Source: Bacteroidales bacterium
GTDB taxonomy: Bacteria; Bacteroidota; Bacteroidia; Bacteroidales; Tenuifilaceae
DNA: 64,000 bases
Direction of reading: 5' to 3'
NCBI GenBank assembly: GCA_003818205.1
Contig: RPRQ01000011.1
Location: forward strand, 27,326 to 91,325
This document shows, one piece after another, positions 26,816 through 34,216 of the stretch. The stretch's first letter is position 1; each line of letters begins with the position of its first letter. Position numbers and translations under genes: made by a program. Under the pieces are notes generated by a model. The model saw only the letters and a program-made list of their open reading frames with translations, made no database searches and was not told where the DNA came from.

Positions 26816-28597
26816 CTATGGTTTTACACGTAAGCCATTTTTATAGGTTGCAATAAAAGAACCTTTAACGCCAATGCTTGAAGCAACCTTCTTTGCTGCC
26901 GAAAAGGAGGTATAAGCAGAAATTAAATATTTATACCACCCATCCTCAAACTTCATGGTGAGAGGATAATCAACCTTAATTATATCTCGAACGATGTTAA
27001 TGGATAAGGGGTTTCGTGATGCTGCAACCTGAATCACATATATGGGATTCCCATTCTGCTTAATGGTTAGCATCTCCATCAAATCTTTCCTAGGCCATTG
27101 AATACGCTTTTGATTATGGTAAGGCATTATAAAAGCATCCTCTATCCCACAGGAATCGCGGGTAGTCTTTGCTTCATTCATATAAATATAATCGCCGATT
27201 GAATACCTGTACCAGCCATCCTCCTGCTTAACGTTTACAGGGTTAAAACCATTATAAATGGCTGCTAAAGCTTCATTTGAGATTGGTTGACGCGATGCCG
27301 CTATTTGAACACGATATATAATTGAATATACGGACGTGTCCATAGATGCCAATATAGGCTGCTTTACGCTAAAAATAGCAACCCTTCCCTTGCTGTTATA
27401 ACCCGAAACAAATCCTCGCAAAATACACTCTCTTGCCAAGAATTTATTGGCAGAATCAATCGAAGTGAATTTACCTACATGGTACTTATACCAGCCTTCC
27501 TCCATATTTTCAGCTATTTTATAATTCGAGCAGTATAACTCTTTCTTTAGCTTATCAATAACCAACCGAGTTCTATTTGCAGCAATTTGAACAGTAAAAT
27601 ACTCAACCCCAAGGGTTTTTATTCTTTCTTTTGATATCAAGCTATTAATCTCAAATTGTGTATTCTGGTTTATCGCTAACCTTTGAGACTCCCCTTTTAT
27701 TGAATATGTATGATCCGGACCATTAGCTACTCGATTTTTATTTGAACCAGCTCTTGTATTCTTATCACCCTGATTATCGCTTCCAATAATTTGATTCGTT
27801 TTATCCTTGGTAAGCTCATCCTTACCGCTAAGATTAGCTGATACATTGTTAACCAATGAGCCTTGATTAATGATTGCATCGTTAGAACTATTCAAATCAA
27901 CTTCCTTCTTCTTCTCATTGAAACGGTTTTTATAGGAATCGGCTAACTTCTGTGAACTAAAAAAGTTTCGTTCAGCTGGCTTATATTCCCATTGTTCATA
28001 GGTCATCGGAGCATTCGACTCGTTCCAAACCTTTCTAAACCGCTCAATCATATCAATGTTGATTACTATATCGCTCGGAAAATCCTTTGGTTGAACTAAG
28101 CGCACCGAATTCTCCTTAACGCAACCAAATAGCACTTGAATGCCAAATTTCTGAAGAACTATTACTTGATGAGATTTTTCAACAATAACTAGCGCCCTTT
28201 TTAATGACTTAAATGAAGGGTTTGTCAGGTTTATTGTGTCAGTTAGCTCTTTATAGGCAGCAGATGCTTCATTAAAATATCTTTTGGCATTTTCTTTTGA
28301 TGTGCTATCCGATCGTTGCCAGACTCCCTGTAACTTCTCTTTCGCCGAATATTGTATCCTGAATAGGGTAATCAACCTTTCAATTCGAATCTGATCGGAT
28401 AGATTAACATTTATAGCATCATTGTAGAGAGTAACACATTCTTTATACGATTGTTCAACAGAACCTATAACATCTTTACTAGTTGTAGGTGTACAAAACG
28501 CTAACTCCGAAAGGTGTAAATCACCAATCTGAGCATTCACATAAAGTGAAAAAAAACTAAGAAAAAGGGAAAGGCTGAATCTTATTGATTTTTTCAC
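26816..28597 (-). CDS. Secreted protein with three SPOR-like repeats, first gene of the export operon
   Basis: 593 residues with a signal peptide (cleaved near YVNAQ). Residues about 30-230 are helical and Lys-rich, followed by a polar low-complexity linker. The C-terminal half holds three SPOR-like repeats, each with a VQIAA(N/S)R start, a (E/D)GWYKY core and an AKxxxxxxG end. SPOR domains normally bind denuded peptidoglycan glycan strands. The place at the head of a Wza-Wzc operon suggests that it ties the export machine to the cell wall, which is inference. I do not recognise the N-terminal half. Confidence 0.8.
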   Translation of the reverse strand: MKKSIRFSLSLFLSFFSLYVNAQIGDLHLSELAFCTPTTSKDVIGSVEQSYKECVTLYNDAINVNLSDQIRIERLITLFRIQYSAKEKLQGVWQRSDSTSKENAKRYFNEASAAYKELTDTINLTNPSFKSLKRALVIVEKSHQVIVLQKFGIQVLFGCVKENSVRLVQPKDFPSDIVINIDMIERFRKVWNESNAPMTYEQWEYKPAERNFFSSQKLADSYKNRFNEKKKEVDLNSSNDAIINQGSLVNNVSANLSGKDELTKDKTNQIIGSDNQGDKNTRAGSNKNRVANGPDHTYSIKGESQRLAINQNTQFEINSLISKERIKTLGVEYFTVQIAANRTRLVIDKLKKELYCSNYKIAENMEEGWYKYHVGKFTSIDSANKFLARECILRGFVSGYNSKGRVAIFSVKQPILASMDTSVYSIIYRVQIAASRQPISNEALAAIYNGFNPVNVKQEDGWYRYSIGDYIYMNEAKTTRDSCGIEDAFIMPYHNQKRIQWPRKDLMEMLTIKQNGNPIYVIQVAASRNPLSINIVRDIIKVDYPLTMKFEDGWYKYLISAYTSFSAAKKVASSIGVKGSFIATYKNGLRVKP

Positions 28598-28829
28598 TTT
28601 TTGCTTTTTTTATTGTGCATTTTAAGCAAAAAAAACAAAAACGAACTAATTATAGAGGGTGATATTCATCATCACTGATCATTACCGCCCATCATTTATT
28701 ACTCATTATCAGATAAATAGATAATACAAATGCATGACGCAAAATCTTGCTACAGCTATTTCAGTAAGCACCAAGGGAAGAATAATAGATTTTGAAAAGA
28801 AAGGTGATAAGAATAAAATACTAATTTTT
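28598..28829. other. Intergenic region upstream of the SPOR gene
   Basis: About 230 nt of A+T-rich DNA with no gene seen. It must contain the promoter of the minus-strand exopolysaccharide operon; no box was clear enough to call. Confidence 0.4.
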
Positions 28830-28943
28830 CACTACTGACCGACTAAAATACTATACAATTCATGAAATACTTGATATTACTACATTCTATGTATAGGTCG
28901 CCCCTGCCTACCCTGCCTACCGGCAGGCAGGCGGCAGGCAGGC
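28830..28943. mobile_element. Family 1 element, truncated copy B, with nested palindromic repeat
   Basis: Starts with the terminal repeat CACTACTGACCGAC and matches copy A for about 75 nt (reverse orientation), including TTCATGAAATACTTGATAT. It is then interrupted by a GCCTGCC/GGCAGGC repeat (28903-28943). The other terminal repeat is not found, so the copy is truncated. The remaining DNA to 29151 (about 200 nt) holds no recognisable gene. Confidence 0.7.
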
Positions 28944-29151
28944 TTGGCGACTTTGCGAGAATTATTAGTGCGAGAATAGCATGTTTAATTGACATTTATA
29001 TTTTTCTTTCATGGGTGTTTGTGCTTTCGCACTATCATGGGTGTTTCATAAGAAATATCTACTAAATTATGAGCCTGAATAGTTACTTTCCTCTAGGTTA
29101 TTGCTAAATTCAAAAACACAGATTTTCATGCAATAGCAACAAAAAGAGCGC

Positions 29152-29565
29152 TTATACCATATCCGTAAATCCGGGGATATCCTCCACCTTCATGGGCCTG
29201 CCCTTACACAAACCAACACCTATTACCTTTGCATGAACAACATGCTTATTTTCGGGTAGTTTATAAATATCCTGTTCAAACACCAGTCTCAAAAGACCTT
29301 CTTTATAGGTATTCACTTTTACTACGAAGTTATCATCACTTGAAAGTGAAAATTTATAGTCAATTTCAATTCTTGATACAACCAGATCGATTCCCTCAGT
29401 GTGTAATTTGGCAAAATCGATCTTTTTACTTAGGAGGAATTGATGTCGTGTATGCTCCAAATAGTTAAGATAAACAGCATTGTTTACAATTCCCTGCAAA
29501 TCGCACTCATAATCACGAACTGAAAACTCAAGTTCATACTGGTATTTTTTTTCTTCTTTAATCAT
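29152..29565 (-). CDS. Acyl-CoA thioesterase, 4HBT hotdog family
   Basis: 137 residues. The active-site region YECDLQGIVNNAVYLNYLEHTRHQFL follows the YbgC/4HBT pattern, with Asp in place and Asn-Asn before the tyrosine helix. It hydrolyses acyl-CoA thioesters in the cytoplasm; the acyl chain preference is unknown. Single gene, divergent from the following reductase. Confidence 0.85.
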   Translation of the reverse strand: MIKEEKKYQYELEFSVRDYECDLQGIVNNAVYLNYLEHTRHQFLLSKKIDFAKLHTEGIDLVVSRIEIDYKFSLSSDDNFVVKVNTYKEGLLRLVFEQDIYKLPENKHVVHAKVIGVGLCKGRPMKVEDIPGFTDMV

Positions 29566-29720
29566 CCTATTATCAATTACATTTCATTGCGAATTAAGGG
29601 TAGAAACAACTACCTACAAGCGTAATCAGATTTCAATCAAAATCAAAAAACAAGAACTATTCTAACATCCGATTGTTAATAAGTTGCAATAAACTTAAAA
29701 AATCAATAAAAATCAAATAA

Positions 29721-30806
29721 ATGGAACAGCGAAAGTTATTCAACACCTATCATTTAGGCAAAATCGAATTAAAGAATCGAATTGTTATGGCGCCGATGAC
29801 CCGTTCAAGGGCAATTGGGAATATCCCGAATGAATTAAATGCAACCTACTACGGGCAACGTGCAGGTGCAGGATTGATAATTACTGAGGGTACATCGCCA
29901 TCGCCAAATGGTTTGGGCTATTCACGAATTCCTGGTCTATTCGGCAAGGAGCAGGTTGAGGGTTGGAAGAAGGTAACATCAGCAGTACATGCAAAGGATG
30001 GAAAGATATTCGTTCAAATAATGCATACAGGAAGAATTAGCCATCCATTAAATCTTCCAAAAGGAGCATTGGTGCTTGCTCCATCAGCAGTTAAACCTGC
30101 AGGGCAAATGTGGACCGATAGCGATGGAATGCAGGATTTCCCTATCCCAAAGGGAATGTCATCGGCTGAACTATTTCAGGCAAAGGAAGAATATGTAACT
30201 GCATCAAAAAATGCCATTGAGGCAGGATTTGATGGAGTTGAGCTCCATGGAGCCAATGGTTATCTGCTTGAGCAATTCATCTCACCTGTTAGCAATAAAA
30301 GAACAGATAATTATGGTGGAAGTATCGAAAACCGATGCCGATTTGTGATTGAGGTTGTATCAGCAGTTTGTAAAGCGATAGGAAAAGATAAAGTGGGTAT
30401 TCGTTTCTCTCCCTATGGAGTAGCTAGCGATATGCCGCATTACCCTGAAATTGATGAAACGTACACCTATCTTGCTAATAAGATTAATGAGATTGGTTTA
30501 GTATATGTTCACCTTGTTGACCATAGCGCCATGGGTGCACCTCAAGTGCCTGCTACTATTAAGAAGACTTTCAGAGATATTTTTAAAGGAAGTTTAATCC
30601 TATCGGGTGGTTACGATTTAGGTAGAGCTGAACAGGATATTGAAAATAAATCTGCCGATTTAATAGCTTTTGGTCGTCCATTCATCAATAACCCCGATTT
30701 GGTTTATAGGTTTCAGAATAACAAGCAATTAACAACCGAATTAGACATGGCTAAGTTCTATACACCGGATGAAAAAGGTTATACGGATTACGCTTTTTTA
30801 GAATAA
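29721..30806 (+). CDS. Old Yellow Enzyme family alkene reductase
   Basis: 361 residues, usual for NemA-like OYEs. FMN and substrate motifs are visible: VMAPMTRSRA at the N-terminus, the HGANGYLLEQFISP motif with NKRTDNYGGSIENRCRF after it, and the C-terminal FGRPFINNPDL. It reduces activated C=C bonds with NAD(P)H through FMN. It stands alone, followed by the lysine operon, which has its own promoter and leader. Confidence 0.93.
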   Translation: MEQRKLFNTYHLGKIELKNRIVMAPMTRSRAIGNIPNELNATYYGQRAGAGLIITEGTSPSPNGLGYSRIPGLFGKEQVEGWKKVTSAVHAKDGKIFVQIMHTGRISHPLNLPKGALVLAPSAVKPAGQMWTDSDGMQDFPIPKGMSSAELFQAKEEYVTASKNAIEAGFDGVELHGANGYLLEQFISPVSNKRTDNYGGSIENRCRFVIEVVSAVCKAIGKDKVGIRFSPYGVASDMPHYPEIDETYTYLANKINEIGLVYVHLVDHSAMGAPQVPATIKKTFRDIFKGSLILSGGYDLGRAEQDIENKSADLIAFGRPFINNPDLVYRFQNNKQLTTELDMAKFYTPDEKGYTDYAFLE

Positions 30807-30844
30807 TTTTCTAAAAAGATGATATGGCGTATTAAAATATTTCA

Positions 30845-30852
30845 TATACTTG
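30845..30852 (+). promoter_or_regulatory. Probable -7 box of the lysC leader
   Basis: TATACTTG (consensus TAnnTTTG, one mismatch) followed by C, 22 nt upstream of the leader-peptide ATG. No good -33 box is visible. Confidence 0.45.
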
Positions 30853-30874
30853 CATCCGATTAAACACCCATTTT

Positions 30875-31000
30875 ATGAATTCTTGTTTGGCCGTTTCTTC
30901 CATTAAACTTGACGTTATGCTTAAGAAAAGCATGATGAAGAAAGATATGTTTAAGGGTAAGAAGATGCAATTGCTGTGCAGGCCAAAACTAGAGGATTGA
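30875..31000 (+). CDS. Lys/Met-rich leader peptide of the lysine operon
   Basis: A 41-residue open frame with ATG 22 nt after a -7 box and TGA at 30998. It contains 9 Lys and 6 Met, no Thr. Seven of the Lys and all the internal Met lie in residues 15-31 (VMLKKSMMKKDMFKGKKM). It sits between the promoter and a strong terminator, in front of aspartokinase, whose pathway makes Lys and Met. That is the expected design of a transcription attenuator, with the ribosome stalling when charged tRNA-Lys or tRNA-Met is scarce. No homology is claimed; the reading rests on composition, position and the RNA pairings listed next. Confidence 0.75.
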   Translation: MNSCLAVSSIKLDVMLKKSMMKKDMFKGKKMQLLCRPKLED

Positions 31001-31043
31001 TGTGTAAAAAATAAAACATTAATATAAAAGACAAGGGCCTGCA
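30886..31043 (+). promoter_or_regulatory. Alternative RNA pairings of the lysC attenuator
   Basis: Three pairings compete. Region 1, TTTGGCC (30886-30892), can pair with GGCCAAA (30981-30987). The overlapping TGCAGGCC (30977-30984) can instead pair with GGCCTGCA (31036-31043), which is the 5' arm of the terminator and would block it. The Lys/Met codons lie between region 1 and region 2. TGCAGGCC in the leader is identical to the 3' arm of the terminator. This is the 1:2, 2:3, 3:4 arrangement of classical attenuators. Confidence 0.7.
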
Positions 31044-31064
31044 GAATTCTGCAGGCCTTTTTTT
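31036..31064 (+). terminator. Attenuator terminator upstream of lysC
   Basis: Perfect palindrome GGCCTGCAGAA/TTCTGCAGGCC followed by seven T. It ends 23 nt before the lysC ATG and 36 nt after the leader stop. Confidence 0.85.
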
Positions 31065-31087
31065 GTTTAACTCTTAACCATAAAAAA

Positions 31088-32419
31088 ATGAAAGTATTGA
31101 AGTTTGGTGGTACATCGGTTGGAACTGCCCAACGAATCAGAAATCTTGCGGAAATTATTCCGTCGAATGAACCCATTATTGTCGTTCTATCGGCAATGTC
31201 GGGTACAACCAATGCATTAATCGCAATTGCCGATGAGGCAAAGAAAGGTAATTCAGAGAGGGCAACGGATTTGGCAAAGGAACTTGAGGCTAAGTACTAT
31301 GTGACTAGCAACGAGCTTTTCTTTACCAATTTATATAAAAAACGTGGCGAAGAGTTTATCAATGATATGTTTAGCAAGGTTTTTCAGGATATCAGAAGAG
31401 GTTTTAATGGCAATGAGTATAACGATACGATAGCATCAGGCGAACTGTTATCTACAGGTCTATTTCATCTATACCTATCGGAGCAGAAAAAGAATAATGC
31501 CTATCTTCCTGCCTTGAATTACATGAAAACTAATAGTGACCAAGAACCCGATTACGAATTCATTGCTGAGAATATTGAGCGAATTCTTAACGATTATATT
31601 GGGACAAAAATATTTGTAACCCAAGGGTTTATTTGCAGAAATGCACAGGGCGAAGTTGATAATTTAGGCCGTGGTGGAAGCGATTATTCCGCAGCAGTTA
31701 TAGGTAATGTTGTTGATGCAGAAGAGGTTCAGATATGGACTGATATTGACGGTATTCATAATAATGACCCTCGTTTTGTAAGCGGAACAGCTCCCCTTCG
31801 CGAGCTATCATTCGACGAAGCGGCTGAGCTGGCCTATTTCGGAGCAAAGATTCTGCATCCATCAACCATTAACCCATGCAGCCGTAAAGGGATTCCTGTA
31901 ATCCTAAAGAATACGCTCCAACCCAGCGATTCAGGAACGATTATAAGCCATCATTACAACCCATCGGGGGTAAAGGCCATTGCAGCAAAGGATGGAATTA
32001 CGGCTATAAAAATTCGCTCATCGAGGATGCTGATGGCCCATGGTTTTTTGAAAAAAATCTTTCAGATTTTCGATGAGTACAGCACATCAGTCGATATGAT
32101 TACCACCTCGGAGGTTGCCGTATCGCTAACCATCGATAATACCAAAAATTTGGATAAGATTTTGGAGGAGTTAAACGTATTCTCAACTGTTGAGGTAGAT
32201 AAGGAGCAGACGATTATCTGTATTGTAGGCGATTTTGTTGCCGATAGAAACGGATATGCAGGTAAAATCTTCAACACTTTGAAAAACATTCCAATTCGAA
32301 TGATTTCGTACGGAGGAAGCAACCATAACGTTTCCATATTGGTGAGCAGCAATCATAAAATCGATACGCTTAGGGCATTGCATGAAGTTGTTAATGAACA
32401 TAAACTAGTTAAAGCGTAA
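31088..32419 (+). CDS. lysC: Aspartate kinase
   Basis: 443 residues, monofunctional. The N-terminus is MKVLKFGGTSVG, followed by the kinase block GRGGSDYSAAVIG. Two C-terminal ACT domains follow (from about residue 300), the site of feedback control by lysine or threonine. It makes aspartyl phosphate from aspartate and ATP, the first step toward Lys, Met and Thr. It is first gene of an operon with lysA (3 nt gap) and is preceded by the attenuator. No homoserine dehydrogenase domain is fused. Confidence 0.95.
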   Translation: MKVLKFGGTSVGTAQRIRNLAEIIPSNEPIIVVLSAMSGTTNALIAIADEAKKGNSERATDLAKELEAKYYVTSNELFFTNLYKKRGEEFINDMFSKVFQDIRRGFNGNEYNDTIASGELLSTGLFHLYLSEQKKNNAYLPALNYMKTNSDQEPDYEFIAENIERILNDYIGTKIFVTQGFICRNAQGEVDNLGRGGSDYSAAVIGNVVDAEEVQIWTDIDGIHNNDPRFVSGTAPLRELSFDEAAELAYFGAKILHPSTINPCSRKGIPVILKNTLQPSDSGTIISHHYNPSGVKAIAAKDGITAIKIRSSRMLMAHGFLKKIFQIFDEYSTSVDMITTSEVAVSLTIDNTKNLDKILEELNVFSTVEVDKEQTIICIVGDFVADRNGYAGKIFNTLKNIPIRMISYGGSNHNVSILVSSNHKIDTLRALHEVVNEHKLVKA

Positions 32420-32422
32420 GCC

Positions 32423-33601
32423 ATGATAAAAATAGAATCGCTCGGTGAATTGGAATCAACACCAACACCATTTTATTTTTACGATACTAATCTGCTCGAC
32501 CAAACCCTGCAAAGGGTTAAGGAATCATCAGCAAAGTATGGCTTTGATGTTCACTTTGCGGTAAAAGCCAATGCCAATCGTAAAATCCTTAAAAGAATTG
32601 CATTTTATGGACTTGGCGCCGATTGTGTTAGCGGCAACGAGGTTGAGTTAGCCATTCAATGCGGTTTTAATCCAAATCAAATTGTATTTGCAGGGGTTGG
32701 TAAAACCGACTCTGAAATTGAATATGCGCTTGATAATAAAATCTTCTGTTTTCATAGCGAATCGGTGCAGGAGCTGATTGTTATCAATGAGTTTGCAGCA
32801 AAACGTTCAATCATAGCAAAAATTGCCCTGAGGCTGAATCCTGACGTAAAGGCCAATACTCATCACCACATTACAACAGGGATGATTGAGAATAAATTTG
32901 GACTTTCCATCGAGGAGGTTCTTGAAGCGAAAGAAGTTCTCCCAAGCCTAAAAAACATCAAGCTAATTGGCTTACACTATCATATTGGCTCTCAAATAAC
33001 CGACTTGGAGGTATTCCGTAATCTATCAGAAAAAGCAAATCAGCTGAAAGATGAGCTTTTCCCTGAAAGTAGTTTCAACTATATCAATATGGGAGGTGGA
33101 TTGGGAATCGATTATTCGAATCCAAGCAGCAATCCAATTCCTGATTTTGAGGGGTATTTCTCAACCTTTCACAAAAATCTAAAAGTAACTTCGGATCAAA
33201 AGGTTCATTTCGAGTTGGGTCGTTCAATTGTTGGTCAATGCGGTAGTTTGATAACCAAAGTAACCTACATTAAAGGTACATCTAAACGAAAATTTGCAGT
33301 GGTTGATGCGGGAATGAACGATTTAATTCGCCCTGCGCTATACGATGCAAGCCATGCAATCGTTAATCTCTCATCAAAAGGCGATATTTCAACCTATGAT
33401 GTTGTTGGTCCCGTTTGTGAATCGGCGGATTGCTTCGCAAAGGAGATTCCTCTTCCACAATTGCAACGAGGCGATATACTTGCAATCTACTCGTGCGGTG
33501 CCTATGGCGAGGTGATGAGCTCACGGTATAACATGCGAGAGATTCCTTATGCTGTTTACTCTGAGGAGAGGCTCGTACCTTTTACAGAAATTAGGGATTA
33601 A
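32423..33601 (+). CDS. lysA: Diaminopimelate decarboxylase
   Basis: 392 residues. The PLP lysine lies in HFAVKANANRKIL. Barrel motifs HYHIGSQ and NMGGGLGIDYS are followed by the active-site Cys in VGPVCESADCFAKE. It decarboxylates meso-diaminopimelate to L-lysine, the last step of the pathway. It starts 3 nt after lysC, so translation is coupled. dapB of the same pathway is at 59475. Confidence 0.95.
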   Translation: MIKIESLGELESTPTPFYFYDTNLLDQTLQRVKESSAKYGFDVHFAVKANANRKILKRIAFYGLGADCVSGNEVELAIQCGFNPNQIVFAGVGKTDSEIEYALDNKIFCFHSESVQELIVINEFAAKRSIIAKIALRLNPDVKANTHHHITTGMIENKFGLSIEEVLEAKEVLPSLKNIKLIGLHYHIGSQITDLEVFRNLSEKANQLKDELFPESSFNYINMGGGLGIDYSNPSSNPIPDFEGYFSTFHKNLKVTSDQKVHFELGRSIVGQCGSLITKVTYIKGTSKRKFAVVDAGMNDLIRPALYDASHAIVNLSSKGDISTYDVVGPVCESADCFAKEIPLPQLQRGDILAIYSCGAYGEVMSSRYNMREIPYAVYSEERLVPFTEIRD

Positions 33602-33621
33602 TAGATTATTTCATTATAAAA

Positions 33622-33984
33622 ATGAATATCAATATATATCAAACCAACCAAACCTTTATTGCCGAGGTAATCTCCGATGAGGTATTAATAAATGAGGTTC
33701 AGGATGCTCTAGAGTTAATGGTAAACTGTGGATACCAGGGGGCAAAAAAGATCATCATCCACGAGAAGAATATTATTACCGATTTTTTCGATCTAAAAAC
33801 ACGAATTGCAGGTGATATTCTTCAGAAGTTCTCCAATTACGATGTTCAACTTGCAATTGTAGGAGATTTCTTAAACATATCAAGCAAGAGCCTGAAAGAT
33901 TTCATTTACGAGAGCAACAGAATAGGTAGAATTAGCTTTGTTAGCTCAATCGATGAGGCTAAGGCAAAATTAGCCGTACATTAA
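33622..33984 (+). CDS. DUF4180 family protein in the lysine operon
   Basis: 120 residues, starting 20 nt after lysA on the same strand. It resembles the DUF4180 family: N-terminal INEVQDALELMVNCGYQGAKKIIIHEKN and a central ITDFFDLKTRIAGDILQKFSNYDVQLAIVGDF. No catalytic motif is apparent, and the family has no established function. Cotranscription with lysC and lysA would place it under the Lys/Met attenuator. Confidence 0.75.
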   Translation: MNINIYQTNQTFIAEVISDEVLINEVQDALELMVNCGYQGAKKIIIHEKNIITDFFDLKTRIAGDILQKFSNYDVQLAIVGDFLNISSKSLKDFIYESNRIGRISFVSSIDEAKAKLAVH

Positions 33985-34027
33985 AATCAAATGAATGTTT
34001 AGTTGTTAGTAGTAGTTATAAATGAAG

Positions 34028-34087
34028 AAACCACACTAGGCACGATAATTCGAATTGAATTGAATTAAAGCAACTAGTGTGGTTTTT
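34028..34087. terminator. Terminator after the lysine operon
   Basis: AAACCACACTAG (34028-34039) and CTAGTGTGGTTT (34074-34085) form a 12-bp stem, followed by TTTTT. The 34-nt loop contains GAATTGAATTGAATT. It lies between convergent operons and may serve both. Confidence 0.75.
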
Positions 34088-34091
34088 GTGT

Positions 34092-34216
34092 TCTGTCTTT
34101 TGTCTTTTGTCTTTTGTCTTTGTCTTCCAACTCCCGACTTCTGACTCCCGACTTCTGACTTCTGACTTCTGACTTCTGACTCCTGACTTCTGACTCCTGA
34201 CTTCTGACTCCTGACT
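34092..34216. repeat. Heptameric tandem repeats abutting the S9 peptidase stop
   Basis: Four TCTTTTG-like units, then about 13 units of the heptamer TTCTGAC, TCCTGAC or TCCCGAC. On the peptidase strand this is a run of GTCAGAA/GTCAGGA units, and the first one overlaps the TAG stop of the gene. It is a microsatellite-like array likely to vary in length by slippage. Confidence 0.85.

Noticed and set aside
30832..31212. 126-residue minus-strand ORF overlapping the lysC leader and start
   Set aside because: It runs antisense through the attenuator and lysC; composition unlike a protein.
34092..34216. Possible CRISPR array
   Set aside because: Units are contiguous 7-mers without spacers; no cas gene is in the window.
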